A stretch of DNA of 64,000 nucleotides from contig NC_056538.1 in NCBI RefSeq assembly GCF_910596095.1, positions 11,464,001-11,528,000 on the forward strand. Direction: 5' to 3'. Under the pieces are notes generated by a model. It did not search any database. It saw only the letters and a program-made list of their open reading frames with translations, and was not told the DNA's origin. This stretch comes from Thunnus maccoyii (Eukaryota > Chordata > Actinopteri > Scombriformes > Scombridae). Positions 44,130 through 56,200 of the stretch are shown here, piece by piece (within the stretch, counting starts at the first letter, position 1; each line of letters starts with the position of its first letter). A program made the translations under genes and the position numbers.

Positions 44130-45162
44130 TTAAAGCCAGGCGATGGTGATGATGTCAACTTACTTCTATCCAGGTAAAATGTTATACTTTTCTCCGCTGC
44201 TTTGTTTCAATACTTCTGCTCTACCACTGGATGGCAGTAAGACCTCATGTGGATTTATAGCAAACATCACCGCAGCATGAATACTGTAGGTTCCCTCGGT
44301 GCCGCTTTTATATTTGGCATTCATATAACCAGATTAATGAAATAGATAAACATGTATTCAGCAGAGTGTTTTGCTTTTGTATGCCTCTTTTGCCCTGCTA
44401 TCAAATCAAAACTGACTGTATAATAACACAATTACTCAGCCTTTTATCTACATTATATACTGAACCTATGAAGCAGTGGTATAGCATTCACTGCAATATT
44501 ATGTTCTTGCCTTTACATATGAATTACATAAATCTCACATACTAACACTGATAATCTCCTTGCTTCACCTTGGTGTTTGCATGGAGCTGCTTTTGTTTGC
44601 CGTTGCCATGCACTTGAAGGTGTTCAGTAACAGGAAACAAACTAATGCAGCAGCCTATTTACCAGGGACTGCCACCACTGTCTCCATCTGTAAACAGCTG
44701 CAGTGAGCACACAGAGTGCCTGGGGATCATCTGGAGCCACAACGAAAACATCTCACAATTCCCTTTTTTTTTTGTTCCTCTGAGGCAGTAATGTTGATTA
44801 TGATAATAATAATAATCCTAATCTTCAAAGCCTGTCTTTTAGTCCTTCTTTTGCATGTCAGGCATCTATGACCCATTGCAGAAAATGTGCGGGTCTAGGG
44901 AGAGCCACATAGCAGGCTTTGAAGGAATGGCAATGCTCGTCTCCCTCCTCCCTTAGCTGTCTCCTAACCCCTGCAAGCCCCTGTCACGCCTTGTTAGAGG
45001 AAGCTGCTAAGTGAGCTTCCGATGTGCCTCCGGAGGAGCGGGCACGCTGGGTGGCACGGGCAAAGCGGTGGTGGTGGTGGTGGGTGCCTCAGCCATCACA
45101 GACAAATGGGAAATATGTGACCTCATTCTTTTCTTCTGTGTGTCTTGTGTTCCTGCCTGAAG

Positions 45163-45830
45163 GAGCCTCCCGTGCCGTCTCTCCCTGACCCCTGACGCTT
45201 GACCCCCTCAGCCCCTCAGACCCCTCCACTCTTCCCCAAGGCCACACTGGACCCCACTGGAAATTGCTGGTCATGTGCTTGAAGGCACCACCAAAACTAT
45301 GTCCTAACCCACATTTGCCACCCCTTCCCTTCCCTTTTGACTGCAATTATGACTTAATTTTTATATTTTGCGTGTAGAGACATACTGTAGGACTAATGAA
45401 TATGTTAAACTCAAACATATTTCTTATGTGTTACTTCTAGAAATTCTAGTTTTATAACACAAAGAGGCAGCAAAGTTGTCAGAAAATGCAACCTTGGCTT
45501 AGCTTGTGGTCTCTCTGTCAGTGTCCAAGATTCATAACTGACTCTCTAGTAAGTGAATTATTCTGTTTTTTAATCTCAGTAGTTTTACCAATGTCGCGCC
45601 TTGATGACTACAAAACATCCCTCTATCAGCTGAATGTATAACTACAAACGAAGACTTCTAATGGCCACATGTGAAAGAAATACGCACACACACTGTAAGA
45701 CTGCAAACTACTCCACCACCACGACAAATGTCTGCCAATACTGCTGTCTAATCAATGCACTTTGTTGAATGAAGAGTAAAACATGTGACTAAGACTTGGA
45801 TGCAATGGAAAATGCAATAAAGAGAACTGA
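45163..45830 (+). other. sh3bgr: SH3BGR distal 3' exon with alternative C-terminus (predicted)
   Basis: An acceptor (tgcctgaag) at 45162 precedes gagcctcccgtgccgtct. Exon 13 itself ends with a donor (atccag then gtaaaatg, 44173/44174), so it is spliced into this terminal 3' UTR exon. AATAAA is at 45816-45821. If exon 13 is skipped, the phase-0 reading gives EPPVPSLPDP and a stop at 45193-45195. Confidence 0.5.
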
Positions 45831-46319
45831 TAAAAAACACATTGTTATATTCTGTTTTATTTTAAACTCTTTTGTTGGCATATTTATAGTTCAATGGACT
45901 ATTGTGCAGTCTGAGCTGCGCAGGAGTGAACAGGAAAGCACATGCCTTGTCCCTAGAGATCCTGGAAAGAGTTGGAGGGGGTCATGCACTTATTATTAGA
46001 TAACAGGAAAAAATGGTCAGGCATTTACTATACATATCTTAGAGTACCATGTAAGCATTGTTAATATGGTAAATATGTAATAGCCTCTTATCTACACAGG
46101 ATGCTGCAGTACAGGAGCCCAGAGTAAGGAGAATTTGTTCTTTGTGTCTTGACTCTCAATTTAAACAAACATGTTTTTTGTATACGCTGTAACTTTTGGA
46201 TACTATGATGCAGAGTTGCAGAGCATTCTGCTCAATGAAGGGGCATCTTATTGGCCTTGACAAATTTTTCTAAATTACTAAAATAAAAAAATACAATACA
46301 TTTTTTAAAATGGTTCCCC

Positions 46320-46690
46320 TCCACTCAAAAATGTGTTTTGCTTATTGTTACTCTGTTTGGATGTTTGAGCTTCATTGTGCAGAATGATGTATGTGCAGAG
46401 TTTGACACCAGAGGACTTTTCACTTTTCTTGTGTGTAAAAAAAAAAAAGTTCAAGAACTTCAAGATGACAGATAATACAAATGTGAAAGTTATAATTATA
46501 AGTTAATAATTAAGTTTATAGTTAATACTTATAGTTAATATTAAAAAGTGCACACCTGTCTGTGCTGACCTGAAATCTGAGTTTGGACACTAACTAGTTT
46601 GAAAGCCAATCATGGTCCAAGATGCAACTTCTAAGCGTAATGTGGAAACTTGTAGTATATAGTTTTCATCTTGTGTCAAGTAGTTAAACT
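46320..46690. repeat. Dispersed repeat B, copy 2
   Basis: Ordered blocks match the copy at 17030-17350 (aaaatgtgttttgcttatt, gaaagccaatcatggtcca, gatgcaactt). Class unknown; similarity may run to about 46940. Confidence 0.4.
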
Positions 46691-47724
46691 TTTGAAATGG
46701 CACATATTTGTATGTTCATTAATTTGGGATTGTTCAATGAGGGTGGAGGAATGGATTAGATAGATTTTTTGTGAAAAAAACATTCAAGACCCACATTAGT
46801 ATTTATAGCAGAGTATTTTTATATGTTTTAAAATATCTCTGAAGGGGATCTTGAAACTACAGATACATCATCCAGTGTGCCTAGATCCATTCATTTAAAG
46901 AGGGAGGGGGCCTTGTTTTAAGGCCCCTGGGAATTGGGGGCTTAAAAGGGCATTGTTTGCACTCTGAGTCACAGTATATTCACATCTGTTTGTATCACGG
47001 GGCAAAGTTCCCACTGAGTTTGGTAATATTTAACAGGACAGTTTTGGGTGATACAACTGAGCGCTTAACATGAGGAATAAGTAGGAGCATCAATGACAAT
47101 GTATCCACTGTGTGGGACACTTGCTGCAAGACTGTTGAGACACTAGACTGAGGTGAGTGACACAAACACAGATAGATTTAAGAATATTTATTGTACAATT
47201 AACCAGGATTGTAGTTTTATTATGGAGATGTTGCTTTTTCTGTATGTGTAATTCTGTAAAATAAGTAATTATACCCAGACCTGGATTTAATGTAACTGAA
47301 CCTGTTGCACTGTGACTAAAATATAATCTGTGTTAAAATGATCATAGAGTTTCTTCCATGGAGTGACTGTACAATCCTATAGTGACCACCAAACAGTTGA
47401 TCACGTTGCATGCAAAGACATACTCAAGTTTCACTACATTTACTGTGATTTGCTTTGACTGTTCATGTTACAGTTTACCGCATTGCTTTATTTTGTATCA
47501 GTAAACCCAGAGTTTATGTTTTTTGAAATAAGCACAAGTACGAGTTAAGCTCAGAATGAATAAAATAATGTAATAGGCTTTATTTATCTTTCTGACCTTA
47601 TGGATTTCATTTGCAAAAACTTTACAAGGTAAACATAAAAGATTAGACTACAATAGAGAGTTGTCTTTTAATAGTGTATCTTCAAGCTACATCAGATGTA
47701 AGTTAGGATATGCTAACAGTTCTG

Positions 47725-47909
47725 GGGCTGTACTTACAGGTAAAATGCTGCTTTGAGCTAAATGCTAATGTCAGCATGCTAACATGCTAGTGTGTTTAAT
47801 TAGGTTACTCAGAGAAACCAGGTTCAGTTGATAATCATTATGTCATAACTATGACAATGTTAACATGCTGGGAATAAAGTTTATAATGATCACCATGTTT
47901 AGTATGTTA
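47725..47909. repeat. Interspersed repeat C, left part
   Basis: Rich in gctaatgtcagcatgctaac blocks typical of a common fish repeat. The sequence stops at atgtta (47904-47909), where the Harbinger-like element begins, and resumes at 49805. Confidence 0.55.
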
Positions 47910-49804
47910 AGCTAGGTTTATACTCAACGCAGTGTCGAGTGTCCCTGGTACGAGGGTCCCCACGCCAAAAATGGCGTCACCGCATCGGAATTTTATAACT
48001 AGGTGCACGCTGCGATTTTCATTTCAAGACGGATATGTTTGAAGGTAGACTGCCCAAGCTGATTAGCCTCTGTAGACACCTCTACGACCCTTTATTGTTG
48101 TCCCTTCAGAGACCACAGAGACAACCAAATGACACTGAATTTGTACAGACATATCATCACCACACTGGCAAAACATGAGGTAAGTGACAGTAATTATAGT
48201 ACATAAATGCAGTGTTTGGTGGTACATTGGTGTTACCACTGCTGCCAGACAGCCTAGTTTCCTTTACTGTCTGTTGTAGTTTATTTTTTTAGTCTTTATA
48301 GCTTGTATTCTCATTTACTTATTGTCAGAAAGTGACCATTGAACAAAACAGGAAAATAAAATTTAACAACTCTTTCCATGTCCTGTTATGCAGAACAAAG
48401 TAAACAAAGACCAGAAATGGTAACAAAGAAGACAATATGTTTCAGTGGAGCTGTATCCCAGTTCCATACTGCATGTACAGTATCATATCTGCTAAGAATT
48501 AGTAGAATGAGTGCTATCATCAGTACTCATTTCACAAACATAGCGTATTCACTGTTATATCTGTTATCATTAAGAGTTAATTTGGCACATACCAGAGTAG
48601 CTGGCAGTGTGCTTTGTTTGCCTTATCATGTGGTGTTTTAAGGGGCAGCTTCATTATAATTACAGTTTTCTTTATTAAACACTCTCTCCATCACTTTCTA
48701 GACCATCATCCACTGAGACGACATCCAGCAGCTTTTCATCCTCTGTGAGGGACTCACCATCTCCCCTGCCTCAACTCTTCACCCAGTCAACTCATCCAGG
48801 CCTGCTTTCCCCTGTGCCAGACTGTGCCCCCTGTCCTGCACCCTCAGCATGGGATGATGTCCTTCTGGCGAATTTGGCACACCTGGGCCAAGTGAGGGAG
48901 AAATTCAGTGAGGAGGACAGTGCAGATGCTCGGTTTGCCGACGTAATCAGGGACATGCTGGCTAATATCCACCTGGCACATAAGCATGACGTCAAAGTCA
49001 AGGTCTACCAGGTGCTGTTTGAGGCAGAGAGGGACTTCCCAGAGGAATAAAACAGAGACAGCTGCTCTTTTGTACATAGTTTTTAAATTTTTGTTTACAA
49101 GTGTGTAATCAATACAAAAATGTGTGTATGTTTTTAAATAAAGGTTTTTGTACTCACAATGTTTGTGTGTGTGTGTGTGTGTGGCTTATTTCACAAACAA
49201 AAAACACACACATCAAACAGTCTCTCATACTGACCAGTGAAATGAAGAATTATTACACAACGTTATTTTATCAGCATATTTGTACAGTAGCAAGTTAAAA
49301 TATATGAAGCATATGGATGAGAATTCACTCCAATGTTATTCACATAGGACTACTTCCATAGAGCTTTAAATCATGAGGTTATACCTGTCTTTTTTTTCTT
49401 GTCGAGCTCTCTAAATATTCATGACCATTTGAATGTGGAATTAGTGAGTTGATATATTTAAAAAGCACAATATTTGTTTGAATATTTAAGTTACATGTCA
49501 CATTTTGAAGCTCAGAATCTAAGAACTTACACAGATGAGACCTCGGAAGTCCTGAGTCATGTGTCGCCTTTGTAGTTTTAATAGTTCCAGGACAGCGCGT
49601 GTAGCCATGATGGAAAATGACATTCTTCCGGTAACACTTGTTGACTTACTCGCACAATATTTTGTTTGTATGCCCCATTGGCATTTCGGAGAATACTGCA
49701 ACAAACAACCCATTGAACATAAACACCTCTGTGCATGCTCGTATCTTGCGCGCCATCTGCGGAGGCCCGCGCCACCGTGTCTTGCACAAGAATAAAACAA
49801 GGCC
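47910..49804 (+). mobile_element. PIF/Harbinger-type element, decayed
   Basis: Imperfect terminal repeats: left agctaggtttatactcaacg and right, in reverse complement, ggccttgttttattcttgtg. A 3-bp TTA/TCA flank fits Harbinger target duplication. One frame near 48035 starts MFEGRLPKLISLCRHLYD, recalling the start of a MADF/Myb-like DNA-binding domain. A second (48703-49050) ends with WDDVLLANLAHL and DVKVKVYQVLFEAERDF, resembling a BESS motif. Joined at 48179/48702 the frames do not match, so the copy is probably dead. No DDE transposase is present. Confidence 0.55.
49161..49182. repeat. (GT)n microsatellite
   Basis: About eleven GT units inside the Harbinger-type element, downstream of its BESS-like frame and an AATAAA near 49137. 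Confidence 0.85.
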
Positions 49805-50160
49805 TCAGCATGCTAACATTTGCTAATTAGCACTAAAGGCAAAGTACAGCTAAAGATGAAGGGAATGTCATTAGTTTTGCAAGTATTTGATCATAAACCA
49901 AATATTGGGCAGATTAAAATTTTAAAAAGTGAAAAGTTAATGGGTTATTACAGTTATTACAATTCATCCTGAGGGGGACATGAATGTCTGTTCCGAATTT
50001 CATGGTTATCCATCCTACAGCTGCTGAGACATTTTATTTAAAATCACAAATGTCAACCTCATGTTGGCCCCAGGGGAAAAGTCACTAGATCACCAAATTC
50101 CAAGGCAATCCATCCAATAGTTGTTGATGTATTTCAGTCTGGACCAAAGTGGTGAAACTG
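49805..50160. repeat. Interspersed repeat C, right part
   Basis: Resumes with tcagcatgctaacatttgct and continues with the long diagnostic blocks ttacaattcatcctgagggg and ccatccaatagttgttgatg, ending in cagtctggaccaaagtggtg. The last block is only about 30 bases before the IGSF5 5' exon. Confidence 0.6.
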
Positions 50161-50240
50161 CAATAATATAATTAAATTATTTTTTTGTTTCAGATCCATT
50201 CAGCACTGAACAATGGACTAACTGGACTGCCAGATTGAAC

Positions 50241-53200
50241 ATGGACATCTTTGCTCTATTAGTGCTTCTACTTTCATGCAGGATTTACGGTGAGAATTGA
50301 GCTCAAAACAAACAGCAGCTTGTCTGATTGGAGATGTGTCAGAGAGGCCAGTAATGTTCTTGTATTAACGGCCACATTCAGTGCTGTGGTTTGCTTAACA
50401 GCAGCACCCCTCAGATTAAACCCACAGACAATCTAATTAGAGGGCCTAATGATCTATCTGCACTTTATAATTAATTTTCTTCAAAATGGCTGCCTATCTA
50501 GTTAACAGTAAGCTGTAGCTAGTGGTCAGGGGACTTGAGAGTCACTGGATCACAGTCCCAATAGGAGCACGCACAAATTCTGCTCATTAGTCTGCTATTC
50601 TTTGATTGCAATGAAAAGAAATAGCTGTATAGGCTGGCCTAGATATTTCTCAGACCTAATTTCCTAAACGGATGCATAATTTATGACCCAGCATGCTGGC
50701 TGCAGAAGGTAACACAGTTAGCTCACCACAAACAAGTTATACATCACTCTGAGTACTGAGGCGTAAACCTGTTATTTCATATTTCACAGTTTTCCATTAA
50801 TATTAATTCCTTTTCTCCTTCATTTGTCAGCAATAAAAAGCTGAAAAGATATGATATAATGCAGTTGAGGATGAGTGTATGCATATGCATATGCATCTGT
50901 TTATAGTGTAACTGAGGAATGGGCCCTAAGAGTTTGTGCACAGGGGGTAATGAATATCTTCTCACAGTGTCTGCTCATCTCTTTAAGCTCTAATCATGTA
51001 ATTTTTGTAGGTTTTCTCAATTCTACAGGCTACTGTTAAAATGTTTACTCTGCAGAATTACACTGTGGCCTGTTGCTGAAAGCTACAGATTAATTTGTCA
51101 GAATTTTCACACTAAATCCTATTTGCACTCGTGCATGCACCCGACCAAATCACCCGTCTCCATCTGGACAGACACAGTAAGAAACAGGTGTAGGGAGCTG
51201 TGCTGTCACTCACTTTCTTTATCCCTCTCAGGCCTATTTCATTTCTCTCTTTCTTTCTTCACTCTTTCTTTTTCATCTCTTACTCACTCATCTCTCCTTT
51301 GCGTCTGCTTCTGCTTTGCAAATTTGTCTAAAAGTGACACACATGGAGTCGTCCATCATGGTAAGATTTAGATTTGTACATCAACTCATGAAAAGGAAGC
51401 AACAACTCAAATGTGCTCTGTTCCTCTTCTGAAATCTTGACTCACACTTGACACACAGAACACTGAATAAAACAATGATTCCTCTTAGGTTTTTCTGTGT
51501 TTTAGACAAGAAGACAAGTGAGTAAATGCATCTACTTACTGATCCCTCATCCTCCACCATATTTATGGTTTTCTTTCCCCTTACACTAATTTCAGTTTAT
51601 CCACAGATAATGAAATGTAAAGTCTCTTCTCAAATAATTTCTCTGTGACACCCTCTGTTGCAAATGTTTGATCATGCTCTATGTGCACTGTGCATGCATT
51701 TTATTTGGTTTTTTGAAGGAGCCAGTTTGCATCGCAAACAAATCAATTATTTCACATTCTGCTAAATTTTCATTCATGTGCTGACGTCTCCAATAAGAAC
51801 TGTACCATGTCCCTTCGTTGTTTAACTGTGCATCTTTAGACTATAGACTGTTGTATTTTCTTTGCTACTAGAGTGATTTTCTGTTAAAGTCAATACGCTT
51901 CGTATATTGCATAGCCAACTTCTTAATTCTGATTGTGTGGTCGTATTCTGTCTTGTTAAAGGTATATTTTGTCATTTTGGGAAATATAGAGTCTCTACTG
52001 GTTGCCTGGCAACCTCATGTTGACCACAGGACTCTAGGAACACAAAAAATAGTCCAAGAAATAACCTCTTGTAAAACTACAACTTGTTTATGTGTTGTTT
52101 TTTTTTCACTTACATTTTTGGGCGGATTAAACAAACAAAATATAGCATGTTAATTAGTGATATTTAAAGGTGCTGGTAGGTGGATTTTGTTACCTTTGGA
52201 CAGAGCCTGGCTAGCTGTTTCCCGCTGGCTATTGCTTCATATTTGCCGTACAAATAAAACTCTCAGCTAGAAGGCGAGTAAATGTGTTTCTCAAAATGTC
52301 AAATCCTCCTTTTAAAGGCAGCAGTGTTAGTAAGTGGTGTTCTGGTGATTAGACAGTTTATTATTATTATTATTGATTAAACAGTTTCAGACTCAGTACA
52401 GGACTGAAGGTTTTGTTAAAGTAGTTTTTGTAACAGTATTTTCTTTCTGTCTTGTTTAGCAGTTGGAGCTCAGATAAAGTTGTCACCTGAAACCCTGACA
52501 GTCCTGCGAGGGGACGAGGCCCGCTTCACCTGCAGCACCGCTAACACCCAGTGGGCAGCTATGGTGTGGCTGCTGAACGGTACAGTGGCGCTCACCATCT
52601 CCAGATTGCATGGCGTCCTTCGTTCTTCTAACCTTAACGTGACAGCAGAGGAAGGGCCTACCTCAAAGGGGGACAGCTGGGTGTTTGTCCTCAGGAACAC
52701 AGAGAGGCTCCATCAGGGACAAGTGACCTGTGACATCCAGGACATTGATAGGAAAACAGCAAACCTGTTTGTACAAGGTCTGTATGTTCATATGTGTGTA
52801 CATGGAGGGACTGTGTACATGTGTTTATGTTTGTGTATGCACGCGTGTGTGGTTGTTACCTTTATTCATTGTAGCAGGAAGGCAGCAAAGAACAGTTTGT
52901 TTCTGCAACAGAGAAATTCAAAGGCTTTTTGTGCAGCCAGCTTCTCTCAGGAATACTCATTTTCTGTGTTTTTACATACACACATTCACGTACACAGGTG
53001 CACATAAAGCTGCAAAAGAAACCAAGCAGATGGCAAGTCTTTTGAAAACTATTGAAGTGTGAGAGAGTGCTGAAACACACTGAATTTAACCTTGACGAGG
53101 CAAAAAGCAGTGCGCAAAAAAAGAGGCAAATGAAGAGACTAAGCAAAAGTTGTGTAGCCGCTTTGATTCTGCCCACCCGCACGCTGCCGTCTTCACTAAA

Positions 53201-56200
53201 GAACACAGAGACACAGAGACAAAACAAAAACAAACATAACCATAGTACTTTCCCTCAGCATTCAAGATGCACATCTTAATTAACTTGAAGAAGCCTTTGA
53301 TTTTATTAGTTTGGAGAGAGGGATTCAAGAATGAAAGTTTTCAGGTTTCTGTAAAGTAGCTGAACTAGTGCCTGAAGGATCAATCATGCTGCACATTAAG
53401 GGTGGGAAATCATTTGTGCCTGTGTGGTGGAGTACAGTTGCCCAGGCATGTTTGATGGTCTGTGTGACATTGTTAATGATGGTGTGGGTGGTGTCAGGGA
53501 CAGGAATTGATTTGCTCCCAGTACTGGACTCCATGCCGGTCAGAGCAGGCAGCAGAGAAGGATTTACGGGCTGCAGCTACAGCCAGTCTCTTTCTCCTCT
53601 CCTTTCCTCATTCAGTGTATATTATGCAGATGCTGTGCCAATGGGGCTGTGCTGTGTGAGGCCCGGGTGGCACATTTGCTGGAGAGTTAGAGTTAGGACC
53701 TGATAAGAATCAGTAGTGTCCCACAGCTCTGATGGTGTTGTTATCTGGAGATGGAAAGCACTGCAGTGTGAACCAACATTTTAAGAAGTGGTTGTAATTA
53801 CCAAAGAAAAAAACATCCAAAGTCTAAAGAAGTGACTTAAAATGGCCATACTATTTACAAATATTTTATTTCAGACAAATTGAGGACAAAAATGGGGAGT
53901 CAGAAAAAGTTTATGAGGGTCATTTTTCTTTTTGCTGAAGGGATGGTAGTCTGACTTTTTTTTGTGAGAGCAGAGGAGGATATTTTAATTCTTTCTCACC
54001 ACAAATTTATATTTTGGTCTTTACTTGCAAATGGCTCTTGGTAATATACAGAAGACAACAATCCAGTGTGCGTGTCAGGGTTTAATTTTTCCCATTACAG
54101 GCTGACAGGACCAGTCTTTCAGTTTTGAGAAACAGAGAACACACATTGATCTCATTGGATGTTATCTCTACCAGCAGTTGTTCCTGTGTTCACTTTAGTC
54201 TGCATCATTATAAAAAGTTAGGGATATTAAATATCAAGTTTTCTTCTTTTCACAACTCTCTCCACTTTAATAATTCATACAGTACCTCAGTTTAAAGATT
54301 GTCTGATGACAAAATGCCATATTTTAGCTAATAAGGAAAGATATTCACCCCTTGGTGCTCAGTCTTCTTGGGAGTGGCATGCCTAAAACTCAGTGACAAC
54401 TCATTAAATGCTTGCTAAGATTTGCACGGACTTGCGCTTCCCTTGACCTTATCATCCAGCTTATTTGCATCTCCAGTATGTACCCTTGAATTGAGAGCTC
54501 AGCTAAAAAAAATCTGTGTGGAAACATCTCCTCTGCAAGAAGCGAGGAGGAAACCAATGTCCCATCTCTCCAATATATTATGAAGAGAGCCTCCATTGCT
54601 GCCAGTGCCACAAATCCCCACTGACATATGCACCCATTAACAGTAGTGTGTGTGGTGAATCAGGCCTTCCAGTCTGGATGCAGAGGATCACTATGGCCTG
54701 ACACAGCCTTTGAATTAATTGTGCATCCTGGCACGCCCAGTTAACAGTCAGCAACTCTGCCTGTGATTTGTGTACTGCAGCCTCAAATATACTGTTGGAG
54801 GGGAGCCATAAATCTATACAGCAGGCTGCTTGACTCTGTGTGCTATCCTCCTCACTCCCTGCTTTAATTGTCCAATATGAAGATGATGTAAATATGACCA
54901 CACACTGCTGCTTGTTCTCGATGCTCTTTCTCTTCTATTTTTTTGTCACTCACACACACAAACCTCTCACTTGAGCAAATCAATATGGTTGCATGCGCTG
55001 TTGAGTGGATCTGCAGTGAAGGCTAGAGCTGCAAAAAAGGAGAAGAGTGGACGTGCCTGTAGTGATTGGACTGTAGAGGCTCATTGGAATAAATTTAAAC
55101 CCACACATACAGCACATATGTTATCTACTGTTCATGTAACACAACATGCATGCAGACATACACGATCCTGCACACAGATATGTACAAGTCTGTAATTACT
55201 GCCTTCAAAGCAGCAATTTCCCCTCTGAAAAATCTCCAGAATTAGAGCTGAGGGCTGAGGGCTCCACACCTCACCCAAAGTTTCCCTACAGTGATTAACA
55301 AACCTTATGAAACCTTATTTCAGGGATCACTTACATCGGAGCTTTGGGAGGGAGTGCTGATGTCGTCCCTTTCTTTATTATCAATCAGTTATGATCACCA
55401 GGGCCCCTCATCAGTTGGTGCAAATGAGGCTGTTGGTTCCTGGCCAAGTTTTGCTCACTCAGATTCTCTAAGAGCAGCTGGAGTCCGCTATCAGAATTGG
55501 ATGCTATGAAGTTTATGACACCAAATCAGCCATCAAATAAAAGCCCCTGGAGAAAAGGGACAGCCGATAATGCGTACAAAACATCTGAGGATTTGAAGCT
55601 AAATCAACACAGACGTGTCATTCGCTCAGACAAAGCACCGAAGCTTCTGTAATTATCTTTCTGTCTATAGCAATTGTCTGTTGCATCTACTGCCTTTCAT
55701 TTGCCCAGACAATAGACTTCACATATGAGATACTGTATTTCCCAGGGCCTTAAGTGGCTTATTTGGCTGGCAGGGAAAGAGATGAAGGGGAAAAGAGGAG
55801 AAGCATTCGTCAAGCAGTTGAGACTTTGAGACACGCAATCAATCACTCGGCACGAATGAAATCCGTCTTTTATAAGCAAACGGGCCAACTGAAGAGGTGA
55901 TGCTCATCTTTGGATACCTGCACAAAATTACATGAATTTCAGCAGAGACTGACATGAAATTGATTCCTTTACCCAGTTTTATCTGCATTCATGAATTCAC
56001 ACACACTCATGCATATGCAGGAATATACAGAGGTACATACACTGGCATGTAGGTACATAAATAAGAAAAAAGAACAACATTCAAGTTTGTGAATGTACTT
56101 CTTTTCTGATTGCAGAAAAGGGCAGCGTGAAAGTCTTTGGAGACAACAAGTTGGCTTTTAGAGGGCAGTCGGTCCTGTTTGAATGCCAAGCAGCAGGATG

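Larger units (their letters stand above)
45831..50190. other. SH3BGR-IGSF5 spacer
   Basis: No B3GALT5-like or other host gene was recognised. Contents: a possible stray microexon at 46100-46123 (see findings), repeat B copy 2 (46320-46940), unassigned AT-rich DNA (46940-47720), repeat C split by a Harbinger-type element (47725-50160), and a (GT)n tract at 49161-49182. Confidence 0.55.

Noticed and set aside
53368-53703. 111-codon plus-strand frame in IGSF5 intron 2
   Set aside because: No splice sites, domain or family resemblance; consistent with chance.
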